From positions 372,001 through 436,000 of the forward strand of contig DIXU01000001.1 of NCBI GenBank assembly GCA_002436105.1: a stretch of 64,000 nt of DNA, written 5' to 3'. Numbering within the stretch: the stretch's first letter is position 1; the number at the start of each line of letters is the position of its first letter. This DNA comes from Candidatus Aminicenantes bacterium UBA6072 (GTDB lineage Bacteria > Acidobacteriota > Aminicenantia > UBA2199). This document shows, in pieces, positions 38,953 through 47,135 of the stretch. The notes under the pieces are model-generated. The model did not search any database. It was not told where the DNA came from and saw only the letters and a program-made list of their open reading frames with translations. The position numbers and the translations under genes were made by a program.

Positions 38953-40559
38953 AGGTCGAAAACCTGGCGGTGGTGGAGAAGGCCGGGCTCGATTTCTCCC
39001 CGCGCCTGAACGTCCTGACCGGCGAGACCGGCGCCGGCAAGTCGATCCTCATCGACGCCGTCTCCCTGCTGCTCGGCAAGAAGGCGCCGGCGGGCATCAT
39101 CCGCGGCGGCAAGGAGAAGCTTACCGTCGAGGCGCTGTTCTGCAGCGGCGACGAGGAGACCGTGCTCAAGCGCGAGGTGACGAAAAGCAAATCGCTGGCC
39201 TACCGCGACGGCGACCCCGTCCCCTTCGCCCAGATCAGGGAAAAGGCCGAGGCGCTGCTGAACATCTACGGCCAGAAGGACCACGTCTTCCTGCTCAACA
39301 CCGCCAACCACCAGGGCTTTCTCGACCGCTTCGCCCAGGCCGGCGAGCTCCTGGAACTCCTGGCGTCCGCCTGCCGCGACGTGCGCGCCCTGCAGGCGCG
39401 CCGGAACGGGCTTCAGGAAAAGGAGAAGCAGGCGCACGAGCGGCTCGACTACCTGGGCTTCCAGCTGCAGGAGATCGACGCCCTGGGCTTGAAGGACGGG
39501 GACGAGGCCCTGTGGCAGGAGCGCCTGAAGGTCCTGGCCGCGTCCGAGACCATCATCGAGAAGGCCGACGCCCTGGTGGCCGACCTGCACCAGGGGGACG
39601 ATTCGGTCTACAGCGTGCTGGCCCGCTCGCTTCCCGCCGCCGAATACCTGGGGGAAATGTTCCCCGAGTTCGCCCCGCTCAAGGAAGAGATCGACCGCTT
39701 CTACAACGTCCTGCCCGAGATCTCGGCCCTGTTGAGCTCGCTGGCCGGCAAGGTGGAGTTCAACGAGGACGAGCTGAACGAGACGGCGGCGAAGCTATCG
39801 CGCCTGGAGCGGCTCAAGGCCAAGCACAAGTTGGGCCTGGAGGGGCTGCTGCGCAAGGCGGAGCAGCTGCGCGCCGAGCGGGACGAGCTGCTCAACCTGC
39901 GCGTCGACCTGGGCGACACCGAGAGGGACATCGCCCAGGCGCTGGCCGAGTACCGGTCCCTGATGGAAAAGCTGCGCCAGCTGCGGCGCCAGGCGGCCAA
40001 AAAGCTCGGCGCCCTGGTGGTCAGGGAGCTGGCCCAGCTGGAGATGGCCAAGGCGCGCTTCGAGGTCCGCTGCGAGGAGATCGAGCCCGACGCCGCCAAC
40101 GCGGCCGAGAGCGGCACCGACCGCATCGAGTTCTATTTCAGCTCCAACCCAGGCCAGCCGCCGGGAAAACTGAAGGACGTCGCCTCGGGCGGCGAGTTGT
40201 CGCGGCTGATGCTGGTGCTGAAGTCGATCTCGGGCGACGAGTCGGGAGCCACCTTCATCTTCGACGAGATCGACTCGGGCATCGGCGGCAAGACCGCCGA
40301 GTTCGTCGGCGAGAAGCTGCGCCAGATCGCCGAGCGCAACCAGGTAATCTGCATCTCGCACCTGCCGCAGATCGCCCGGTTCGCCGACCGTCACTTCCTC
40401 ATCCGCAAGGAAGTGCGCAACGGGCAGACCTACAGCTCGGCCGCGGCACTGGAGCCGGAAGAGCGCGTGCGCGAGATCGCGCGGCTGATGGCCGGCAGCA
40501 CCATCAACGCCGACGTGCTGAAGGCCGCCGAGCTCCTGCTGGCCCGCTCGCGGGAATGA
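38937..40559 (+). CDS. recN: DNA repair protein RecN
   Basis: A 540-residue SMC-like ATPase. Walker A is LNVLTGETGAGKSILIDAVSLLLG near residue 24; long coiled-coil arms occupy residues 150-360; the C-terminal head has VASGGELSRLMLVLKSI (ABC signature) and FIFDEIDSGIGGKTAEFVGEKL (Walker B), then the RecN motif QVICISHLPQIARFADRHF. RecN gathers double-strand break ends for recombinational repair. The codons upstream of 38937 in this frame contain the promoter elements, so I set the start there. It is coupled to miaB by ATGA. Confidence 0.95.
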   Translation: MLSYLKVENLAVVEKAGLDFSPRLNVLTGETGAGKSILIDAVSLLLGKKAPAGIIRGGKEKLTVEALFCSGDEETVLKREVTKSKSLAYRDGDPVPFAQIREKAEALLNIYGQKDHVFLLNTANHQGFLDRFAQAGELLELLASACRDVRALQARRNGLQEKEKQAHERLDYLGFQLQEIDALGLKDGDEALWQERLKVLAASETIIEKADALVADLHQGDDSVYSVLARSLPAAEYLGEMFPEFAPLKEEIDRFYNVLPEISALLSSLAGKVEFNEDELNETAAKLSRLERLKAKHKLGLEGLLRKAEQLRAERDELLNLRVDLGDTERDIAQALAEYRSLMEKLRQLRRQAAKKLGALVVRELAQLEMAKARFEVRCEEIEPDAANAAESGTDRIEFYFSSNPGQPPGKLKDVASGGELSRLMLVLKSISGDESGATFIFDEIDSGIGGKTAEFVGEKLRQIAERNQVICISHLPQIARFADRHFLIRKEVRNGQTYSSAAALEPEERVREIARLMAGSTINADVLKAAELLLARSRE

Positions 40560-41845
40560 CCTTCTACATCAAGACCTTCGGCTGCCAGATGAACGTCAAC
40601 GACTCGGAAAAGATGCGCCATCTGCTGGAGGAAAAAGGGTTGACCGCCGCCGGCGACCCGGCGCTGGCCGATCTCCTGATCATCAACGGCTGCGCCGTGC
40701 GCGCCCGGCCGCAGGAAAAGATCTTCTCCTATGCCGGCCGTTTCCCCCGGGCCCGGAAGCTGATCATCGCCGGCTGCACGGCCCAGGCTGAAAAGGAAGC
40801 GATATTCGCCAGGAAGGCCCGGGTGGACTTCCTGGTGGGCACCCACCAGTTCTACCGCATCGGCGAGATCGTCGACGAAATGCGCTCAAGCCGCCGCCCC
40901 GGCATGGCCGTCGGCTTCAGCCGCCGCTGGCAGGAGCTGGTCCCCTGCGCCCGGGCCCGCTCCAGCTCGGTCACCGGCTACGTCTCCATCATGGAAGGCT
41001 GCGACAATTTCTGCTCGTACTGCATCGTCCCCTTCACCCGCGGCCGCGAGAAGCACCGTCCCCTGGACGCCATCCTGCGCGAGGCCGAATACCTGGCCGC
41101 CTGCGGCTACAAGGAGATCGTCCTGCTGGGCCAGAACGTCAACCACTGGCAGGAGCCCGGCGGCAACGAGCGCTTCCCCGGCCTGCTGCGGCGGCTGGCC
41201 CGCCTGCCGGTGCCCTGGATCCGCTTCATCACCTCCTACCCCGGCTACCACGAGCCGGAACTGGTCGAGGCCATGGCCGCCCACCGCAACCTGGCCCGCC
41301 ACATCCATTTCCCGGCCCAGTCGGGATCGACGCGCATCCTGAAGAGGATGGACCGCGACTATACCCGCGCCGGGTACCTGAAGATCATCCGCGCCTTCCG
41401 CTGCGCCATGCCGGAGATGAAGTTCAGCTCGGACTTCATCGTCGGCTTCCCGGGCGAAAGCGAGCGCGATTTCCAGCTGACCCTGTCGCTGCTGGATGAA
41501 GTGGGATACGAGTCGGTATTCTCGTTCGTTTACTCGCCGCGGCCGTTCACCAAGGCCGCCGCCTGCAAAACGGATCTGCCCGCGGCGCGGGCCAGGGAGC
41601 GGCTCATCGCCCTGCAGGAGAAGCAGGCCCAAATCCAGCTGAGGAACAACCGGCTCCTGCTGGGTGAGACCCTCACCGTCCTGGTCAGCGGGAAGCACCC
41701 GAAAAAGGCCGGCGAAATGATCGGCCGCAGCGAGAGCGGCCGCGTGGTCAACTTCGCCTCGCGCACTCCGGTCGGCGAGTTCGCCAGGGTGAGGATCACC
41801 GGCGCCGGGCCCCACTCCCTGCGCGGCGCGGAGTGCTTTTCCTAG
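40556..41845 (+). CDS. miaB: tRNA-2-methylthio-N6-dimethylallyladenosine synthase
   Basis: A 429-residue radical-SAM methylthiotransferase. The auxiliary cluster cysteines are Cys10 (KTFGCQMN), Cys46 (INGCAVR) and Cys74 (AGCTAQ). The radical-SAM cluster is Cys149, 153 and 156 (CDNFCSYC), followed by IVPFTRGREKHR. LLGQNVNHW and FGS-like FPAQSGSTRILKRMDRDYT follow, and a TRAM domain closes the chain. The enzyme adds a methylthio group at A37 of tRNAs reading U-starting codons. The usual NTC at the second cysteine is NGC here. The call is MiaB rather than MtaB or RimO by the QMN motif; a miaA gene is not nearby. Confidence 0.9.
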   Translation: MTFYIKTFGCQMNVNDSEKMRHLLEEKGLTAAGDPALADLLIINGCAVRARPQEKIFSYAGRFPRARKLIIAGCTAQAEKEAIFARKARVDFLVGTHQFYRIGEIVDEMRSSRRPGMAVGFSRRWQELVPCARARSSSVTGYVSIMEGCDNFCSYCIVPFTRGREKHRPLDAILREAEYLAACGYKEIVLLGQNVNHWQEPGGNERFPGLLRRLARLPVPWIRFITSYPGYHEPELVEAMAAHRNLARHIHFPAQSGSTRILKRMDRDYTRAGYLKIIRAFRCAMPEMKFSSDFIVGFPGESERDFQLTLSLLDEVGYESVFSFVYSPRPFTKAAACKTDLPAARARERLIALQEKQAQIQLRNNRLLLGETLTVLVSGKHPKKAGEMIGRSESGRVVNFASRTPVGEFARVRITGAGPHSLRGAECFS

Positions 41846-41849
41846 CTCC

Positions 41850-43298
41850 ATGGAAAGGAAATCCGGCAAACGCAGGCGCTGGCCGGCGACCGCCTATCCT
41901 TTTGTCTTCAGCCTGATTCCCGCGCTTTCCCTTTACCTGCACAATATCCGCGAAGTGGCATGGACTCAGGCGCTATGGGCCTCCGCCGTGTCGCTGGCCA
42001 TCGCCGTCGCATGCTGGTTCGCGACGCGAATGGCCGCCTCCGGGGCAGGCAAGAGAGCGCTGATCCTTTTCCTGTCCCTTCTCCTTTTCCATTTCTACGG
42101 GATGTACCATGAAGCGATCAGCGGGCTGCTGCCGTCCGGGCTATCCCCGCTCGCGGCCCATGCGCTGGCATTCATTTTCCCCGGGTCGGCCTGGCTGGTC
42201 CTGATCGTGCTGCTCCGCCGTTCCCGAAGGGCCTTCCTCGCCCTGGGCATTCCCATGGGCCTGGCCATGGCATCCTGGCTGGCATGGATCGCGGCAGGCA
42301 TCATCATCCATCATGCCCGCCTGGCAGCAAGCAACGCCGGAAGCCGCGAGGCGGTCGCCGTCCCGGCCCACTCCCCGGCGCAAAAGACGCCCGACATTTA
42401 TTGCTTCATGCTGGACGAATTCACCGCTCCTGAAGCGGTGCGCCGGCTGTACGGCCTGGACAACAGCCGATTCGTTTCGTCGCTTCGCGACCTGGGTTTT
42501 TTCGTGGCCGAGCAGAGCGTTTCGCGCTATGCCCGCACCGAGCCGGTCCTTGCCGGCATTCTTAACCTGGGCGCGTATTCCGCCAAGGACGACCCCTACC
42601 CGCTGATCCGCGACAACGCCGTCGTTTCTTTCCTGAAGGGAAAGGGCTACCGCATCATTGAGTTCGCCAGCATCCGCGAGCTTTTCCTGGCGGCGGCGGA
42701 TCAGCGCTTCTTCTACGACCTGTCCAAGGCCTCGCTCTTTTTCGACGATTACTATCGCATCCTGTTCGAGCGGACGCTGCTGAGGATCCTGCCCGACATG
42801 TGGAGGCTGAAGCAGACGGACCTGAGCCGGTACTACCGCCAGCGGATCCTGGAAGTGTTCGCCAGGCTGCCCGAAGTGCTGGCCCAGGCAGGACCCAAGT
42901 TCGTCTACGTGCACCTCCTCTCTCCTCATGAACCTTTTGTCTTCATGGCCGACGGCGCTCCCGCTCCTCCCGGTCATTTCTGGGATCATTCCACTCCCCG
43001 CCATTACCTGGAGCAGTATCGCTACATCAGCGAGCGGATCGTGGATACGGTCCGCTCGATATTGAGCGGGTCGGCGGACCCGCCCGTCATCCTGCTGTTT
43101 TCCGACCACAGCTACCGCGGCTCCCGGAAGCCCGACAGCATCGTCCCCAGGGAGGAAATGCGCCGGGTGCTGAACGCGCTCTATCTTCCAGGGGTACCAC
43201 AGCCGGCGCTCGATCCGGCCCTGTCAACGAGGAATAATTTCCGGCTGGTTTTCAACCTGTATTTCGGCGCGGATTACCCGTTATTGGCGAATGATTGA
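41850..43298 (+). CDS. Membrane-anchored sulfatase / alkaline phosphatase superfamily protein, copy 1
   Basis: A 482-residue protein. Four membrane segments (about 17-33, 42-58, 69-83, 102-153) precede a periplasmic catalytic domain from residue 181: PDIYCFMLDEF (first metal ligands), a Thr230 in SRYARTEPVLAGILNL at the place of the nucleophile, HLLSPHEPFVF and LLFSDHSYRGS (distal DH metal ligands). This fits the sulfatase/phosphoethanolamine-transferase superfamily, so it may transfer or remove a phosphate- or sulfate-containing group on an envelope glycan or lipid. The relative at 60777-62243 has the same plan. It follows miaB by 4 bases. Confidence 0.75.
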   Translation: MERKSGKRRRWPATAYPFVFSLIPALSLYLHNIREVAWTQALWASAVSLAIAVACWFATRMAASGAGKRALILFLSLLLFHFYGMYHEAISGLLPSGLSPLAAHALAFIFPGSAWLVLIVLLRRSRRAFLALGIPMGLAMASWLAWIAAGIIIHHARLAASNAGSREAVAVPAHSPAQKTPDIYCFMLDEFTAPEAVRRLYGLDNSRFVSSLRDLGFFVAEQSVSRYARTEPVLAGILNLGAYSAKDDPYPLIRDNAVVSFLKGKGYRIIEFASIRELFLAAADQRFFYDLSKASLFFDDYYRILFERTLLRILPDMWRLKQTDLSRYYRQRILEVFARLPEVLAQAGPKFVYVHLLSPHEPFVFMADGAPAPPGHFWDHSTPRHYLEQYRYISERIVDTVRSILSGSADPPVILLFSDHSYRGSRKPDSIVPREEMRRVLNALYLPGVPQPALDPALSTRNNFRLVFNLYFGADYPLLAND

Positions 43299-43318
43299 CT
43301 CGGGATCGGCGACCCGTG

Positions 43319-43747
43319 CTATCCGGGAACGACCTTGAGCGCCGGCACGATCTCCACGCTTCCCTTCAGCATGGCCCAGACGGGGCAGATCGAACCTTCG
43401 GCCAGGGCGACCGCCTTGCGCAGGTCGGCCGCATCCGCATCCGGGGAGGCCAGGACAAACTCGATGTCGATGCGCTCGAACGACGTCGGGTGCACCGTGC
43501 GCCGTACCCCCGAGGCGCTGACCTTCAGGCCGGCGACGGTCTTTCTCATGCTCCGCAGCATGGGAAGGACGGCGGTGGCGCTGCAGGCGGCCAGGCTCAG
43601 CAGCAGCAGTTCCAGCCCGGAGTAGCCCTGCCCGTCACCGAGCGGGGGGAAGTAATCGGCGGTCAGCGGCGGCAGGTCTCGGGCGGAGCCGCGCAAGCGC
43701 ACTTTCTCGCCGATAAGCTCGACCGCCACGGATACGGGTGTTTCCAT
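43319..43747 (-). CDS. OsmC family protein
   Basis: A 142-residue OsmC/Ohr-like protein. The two redox cysteines are visible in LLSLAACSATAVLPML and GSICPVWAMLKG, the YfcG/OsmC pattern. ADYFPPLGDGQGYSGLELLLLSL is the usual central stretch. OsmC proteins reduce organic hydroperoxides in the cytoplasm. AAGGAGGTCAAC precedes the ATG, an ideal ribosome site. It lies 22 bases after ligA in the same direction, so it may share its transcript. Confidence 0.9.
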   Translation of the reverse strand: METPVSVAVELIGEKVRLRGSARDLPPLTADYFPPLGDGQGYSGLELLLLSLAACSATAVLPMLRSMRKTVAGLKVSASGVRRTVHPTSFERIDIEFVLASPDADAADLRKAVALAEGSICPVWAMLKGSVEIVPALKVVPG

Positions 43748-43769
43748 TGTTGACCTCCTTTTTTTTCAG

Positions 43770-45809
43770 TCAGCCTCGCTGCAGCAATTCCTGGAATTCG
43801 CTCTCGGAAACGACCTGGATCTTGAGCTTCTCCGCCTTGGCCAGCTTGGAACCGGCGTTGGCCCCGGCGAGCAGATGGCTGGTGCGCGAGGTGACGCTGT
43901 CCGCGACCCGGCCGCCGCGCCGGCGGATCTCGTCGGCGGCCAGCGAGCGCGGGTTGAATTTTTCCAGGGAGCCGGTGATGACCCAGACCTGGCCGGCGAA
44001 CGAGTCGTCGATGCGGCCCGCGGGCGGCCCTTCGGTGCGGAAGCGCAGCCCGGCGGAGCGCAAGCGGGCGATCAGCTCCAGGTTGGCCGCCGAGCTGAAA
44101 TGGTCCACCAGCTGGCGCGCCGTGGCCTCGCCGATCCCCTCGACCGCGGCGAAGGCCTCCCAGTCGCCCCGGGCGGCGGTGGCGATGATCCGGTCGATGT
44201 CGTCGAAGCCGTGGGCGATGAGCGCTGCGGCGACGGCGGCGGCCAACCCCTCGAAGCCGAGCGCGGCCAGCACGCGGGCGAACGGCTGCTCCTTGCTCTT
44301 CTCGACCGCGGCGCGGATGCGGGCGATCTTCCTTTCCTTGTAGCCCTCCACGCCCTCCAGGCGCGAGTAGTCGAAGGAATAGATGTCGGGGATGGTCCGC
44401 AGCCAGCCCTTCTCGTAGAGGAAGGCGATGGTCTTCTCGCCCAGGGACTCGATGTCCATCTGCTCCCTGGCGCAGAAATAGCCGAGCGCCCGCCGCTGCC
44501 GCTCCGGGCACGAGCCGTTGCGGCAGAAATGGTGCGCTCCCTCCCTGACCAGCCGGGAAGCGCAGAACGGGCAGAGCTCGGGCAGCCTGTAGACGGTGGG
44601 ACCCGTCGCGCTCTTTTCCAGCACTTCGTCGACGGCGGGAATGACGTCGCCGCGCCGGGAGATGGCGACCTGGTCGCCGATGCCCAGCTCCAGCATGTCG
44701 ATATAGTCCTGGTTGTGCAGGGTGGCGCGGGTGACGGTGCTGCCGGAGAGCCGGACCGGCCTGAGCAGCGCGACCGGCGTCACGCGGCCGTTGCGCCCCA
44801 CCTGCACCAGCACGTCCAGGAGCTCGCTGCGCGCCTGCGGCGCCTCGAACTTGTAGGCCATGGCCCAGCGCGGGTGATGGGCGGTGAAACCCAGCTCCTG
44901 GCGCAATTCCAGGTCGGCCAGCTTGAGGACCAGGCCGTCGATATCATAGGGCACGCCGGCCCGGGCGTCGCCCAGGCGGCGCAGGTAGTCCTCGACCCCG
45001 GCCAGCGGGGCGGAGTAAGCCTCGGGAAAAAGAGCTTGCGCCCGTTGCCGCCGCGGCCCGCTGTCGCAGAAGAAACCCAGTTGCGGATTGACGCGGAAAC
45101 CCAGGTCGCGCAGCCGGGCCAGGACCTCCAGGTGGTCCCGGGCGGCGCCGGCGAAGAATCCCTCGTAGGCGAAGATGTTCAGCGGCACGCGGGCGGTCAG
45201 GGACGACTTGAGGTTGCGCAGCGAGCCGGCCGCCAGGTTGCGCGGATTGGCGTACTTCTCGGCCAGGCCGGCGTTGAAGCGGACGAAATCATCGCGGGTG
45301 ATGTAGATCTCGCCGCGCACGGCCAGGGCTCCGGGCTCGGCGATGCGCAAAGGGACCTGGCCGATGGTGCGCACGTTGTCGCTGACGTCGTTGCCGGCCA
45401 GGCCGTTGCCGCGCGTCAGGGCATGCTGCAGCTCGCCGTGCTCGTAGTACAGGACGATCGAGGCGCCGTCGATCTTCTCCTCGACGGTGAAGCCCGGATC
45501 GTTGCCGCAGGCGTCGGCGGTCTTGCGCAGCCACTGCGCCGCCTGCCGCGCCTCGTAGAGCTTGTCCAGGCTGAGCACCGGGACCGCGTGCGGCCGCTCG
45601 GGAAAACTGCCGTCCAGGTCGGAGCCGACGCGGCGGCTGGGAGAATTGGGACCGGCGTACTGCGGGTAGCGCTTTTCCAGCTCCACGAGCTCGTCCAGCA
45701 GGCGGTCATACTCGGCATCGCTGATCTCGGGGCGGGCCAGGACGTAATAGCGGTGCTGGTGGCGCAGCAGCTCTGCGGCCAGGACGTCCATGCGCTTGCG
45801 GGGATCCAT
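43770..45809 (-). CDS. ligA: NAD-dependent DNA ligase
   Basis: A 679-residue protein with all LigA parts: the Ia domain (HQHRYYVLARPEISDAEYDRL), the adenylation domain with catalytic Lys112 in EEKIDGAS, the OB fold, a four-cysteine zinc finger (CPFCASRLVREGAHHFCRNGSCPE), four helix-hairpin-helix motifs (VEGIGEATARQLVDHF) and a C-terminal BRCT (FAGQVWVITGSLEKF). It seals nicks in replication and repair. I set the start at 45809: TATAAT ends 6 bases upstream, and the longer frame to 45923 would include that promoter. Confidence 0.97.
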   Translation of the reverse strand: MDPRKRMDVLAAELLRHQHRYYVLARPEISDAEYDRLLDELVELEKRYPQYAGPNSPSRRVGSDLDGSFPERPHAVPVLSLDKLYEARQAAQWLRKTADACGNDPGFTVEEKIDGASIVLYYEHGELQHALTRGNGLAGNDVSDNVRTIGQVPLRIAEPGALAVRGEIYITRDDFVRFNAGLAEKYANPRNLAAGSLRNLKSSLTARVPLNIFAYEGFFAGAARDHLEVLARLRDLGFRVNPQLGFFCDSGPRRQRAQALFPEAYSAPLAGVEDYLRRLGDARAGVPYDIDGLVLKLADLELRQELGFTAHHPRWAMAYKFEAPQARSELLDVLVQVGRNGRVTPVALLRPVRLSGSTVTRATLHNQDYIDMLELGIGDQVAISRRGDVIPAVDEVLEKSATGPTVYRLPELCPFCASRLVREGAHHFCRNGSCPERQRRALGYFCAREQMDIESLGEKTIAFLYEKGWLRTIPDIYSFDYSRLEGVEGYKERKIARIRAAVEKSKEQPFARVLAALGFEGLAAAVAAALIAHGFDDIDRIIATAARGDWEAFAAVEGIGEATARQLVDHFSSAANLELIARLRSAGLRFRTEGPPAGRIDDSFAGQVWVITGSLEKFNPRSLAADEIRRRGGRVADSVTSRTSHLLAGANAGSKLAKAEKLKIQVVSESEFQELLQRG

Positions 45810-45815
45810 GGGCCC

Positions 45816-45844
45816 ATTATAGGAAAAAGCGGGGCGCGAGTAAA
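45816..45844 (-). promoter_or_regulatory. ligA promoter (leaderless geometry)
   Basis: Minus strand TTTACT (45844-45839), a 17-base spacer and TATAAT (45821-45816), with exactly 6 bases to the ATG. Confidence 0.65.
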
Positions 45845-45884
45845 CCGGAGCGGGCTCCGGGCCGGGCCGAACCTGGGGGCAAAC

Positions 45885-45913
45885 TTGACAAACAGAAGAA
45901 ATCTTTATACTAT
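45885..45913 (+). promoter_or_regulatory. Promoter of the DUF4388 gene
   Basis: TTGACA (45885-45890) with TACTAT at 45908-45913 (17-base spacer); TATACT at 45906 would need a 15-base spacer. The AT-rich stretch to 45947 is the leader. Confidence 0.6.
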
Positions 45914-45947
45914 TAAATTTCAAAATTGTTAAAAAAGAAGTGAAACA

Positions 45948-46487
45948 ATGAGCTTAAAAGGATCACTGACTTCAATCAACCTGGCGGACATCATCCAGCT
46001 GGTTTCCAACTCCAAGCAGACCGGGCGCTTCGTCCTTTCGCGCAGCAACGGCCAGAAGGGAGCGATCTACCTGAAGGCCGGCGAGATCGTCCATGCCGAG
46101 GTCGACGAATACAAGGGCGAGGACGCCATCTTCACCGTCATCTCCTGGGACGACGGCGAGTTCGCCTTCGAAGAGGGGGCCTTCGACACCGGCAGCAGCG
46201 TCATCCGCCCCATCACCTCGCTGCTGATGGAAGCGGCGCGGCGCATCGACGAGTGGAAGCTGCTGCGCAAGAAGATCGGTTCCATCAACGCCATCCCCGA
46301 ATTCAGCGCCATCGACCGCCAGGAGCGGCGCAAGATCTCGCTGTCGACCATGGAATGGGTGATCATCGCCAAGATCGACGGCAAGAAAAGCATCGACCAG
46401 ATCTCGCGCGAGTGCGGCGTCAACATCTACGACACCTCGCGCATCATCTACGGCATGGTCACTTCCGACCTGATCAAACTGAAGTAG
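45948..46487 (+). CDS. DUF4388 (PatA N-terminal-like) domain protein
   Basis: A 179-residue protein. MSLKGSLTSINLADIIQLVSNSKQTGRFVLSR, then GAIYLKAGEIVHAEVDEYKGEDAIF and WDDGEFAFEEG, is the DUF4388 signature. A C-terminal winged-helix-like part follows (MEWVIIAKIDGKKSIDQISRECG). DUF4388 proteins occur beside Ser/Thr kinases, response regulators and gliding or type IV pilus regulators in delta-proteobacteria and relatives; I infer a signalling adaptor. It is divergent from ligA, and a heptamer repeat begins right after its stop codon. Confidence 0.85.
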   Translation: MSLKGSLTSINLADIIQLVSNSKQTGRFVLSRSNGQKGAIYLKAGEIVHAEVDEYKGEDAIFTVISWDDGEFAFEEGAFDTGSSVIRPITSLLMEAARRIDEWKLLRKKIGSINAIPEFSAIDRQERRKISLSTMEWVIIAKIDGKKSIDQISRECGVNIYDTSRIIYGMVTSDLIKLK

Positions 46488-46488
46488 T

Positions 46489-46537
46489 ACGTTCCACGTT
46501 CCACGTTCCATGTTACACGTTCCATGTTCAAAGTTCG
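46489..46537. repeat. Period-7 repeat, ACGTTCC type (7 units)
   Basis: Seven contiguous heptamers starting one base after the DUF4388 stop: ACGTTCC three times, ATGTTAC, ACGTTCC, ATGTTCA and AAGTTCG, decaying toward the right. Confidence 0.85.
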
Positions 46538-46597
46538 GCGCAGGAAACTGATAGCGAGATGCGTCCCGGGCTCCAAGCAGTTTCTGGTCTCCGTTTC

Positions 46598-46632
46598 GAA
46601 TCACGAATCACGAATCACGAATCACGAATTAC
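46598..46632. repeat. Period-7 repeat, GAATCAC type (5 units)
   Basis: Four perfect GAATCAC units and one GAATTAC, ending 23 bases before the acpS stop. It is the same family as 4713-4740, 42 kb away. Confidence 0.9.
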
Positions 46633-46655
46633 GACAGCTTGCCCCTGGCTGCCAG

Positions 46656-47027
46656 TTACTCGATGACCACCAGGGCGACGGCCATCCCGCGCGTATGGGA
46701 CAGCGAGAGCAGGGTGCGCTTGAGCTTGCGCCGGCGGAACTGGCGCAGCGCCACGGCGGCCAGGCGCAGCTGCGGCTTGCCCAGCTCGTCGTTCTCCACC
46801 TCCACGTCGCGCCAGCTCATGCCGTCGCGGAAGCCCGTCCCCAGGGCCTTGAAGAAGGCCTCCTTGGCGGTGAAGCGCGCCGCGTAGTGCTGGGCCCGGC
46901 AGAACTTTGACTCGCAGTAGGCGATCTCGCGCCGGGTGAAGATGCGCTCGGCGAACCCCTGGTCCTGCTCGATCAGCCTGCGCACCCGCTCGATCTCCAC
47001 CATGTCCACGCCGACTCCCTTGATCAT
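46656..47027 (-). CDS. acpS: Holo-[acyl-carrier-protein] synthase
   Basis: A 123-residue protein, normal AcpS length. Asp8 in MIKGVGVDMVEIERV and Glu near residue 57 in RFTAKEAFFKALG bind Mg2+; SLSHTRGMAVALVVIE is the typical end. It transfers 4'-phosphopantetheine from CoA to acyl carrier protein, so it serves fatty acid and lipid A synthesis. TTGATT-17-TATACT ends 6 bases before the ATG. It is divergent from the PBP1A gene, with 108 bases between. Confidence 0.95.
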   Translation of the reverse strand: MIKGVGVDMVEIERVRRLIEQDQGFAERIFTRREIAYCESKFCRAQHYAARFTAKEAFFKALGTGFRDGMSWRDVEVENDELGKPQLRLAAVALRQFRRRKLKRTLLSLSHTRGMAVALVVIE

Positions 47028-47033
47028 GGGCTG

Positions 47034-47062
47034 AGTATAGGCAAAGGGCGGCGTAAAATCAA
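47034..47062 (-). promoter_or_regulatory. acpS promoter (leaderless geometry)
   Basis: Minus strand TTGATT (47062-47057), a 17-base spacer and TATACT (47039-47034), 6 bases before the ATG. Confidence 0.65.
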
Positions 47063-47135
47063 CTCCCCGGCGCCGGCGGCGGGCTGCAGGGACGGTTCAT
47101 TTGCCGGCCGCGATATGGTATACTGGCACTGGCCC

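Noticed and set aside
39512..40555. Upstream extension of the miaB frame across recN
   Set aside because: This segment is the shadow of recN in another frame; miaB has a normal start at 40556 with MTFYIKTFGC.
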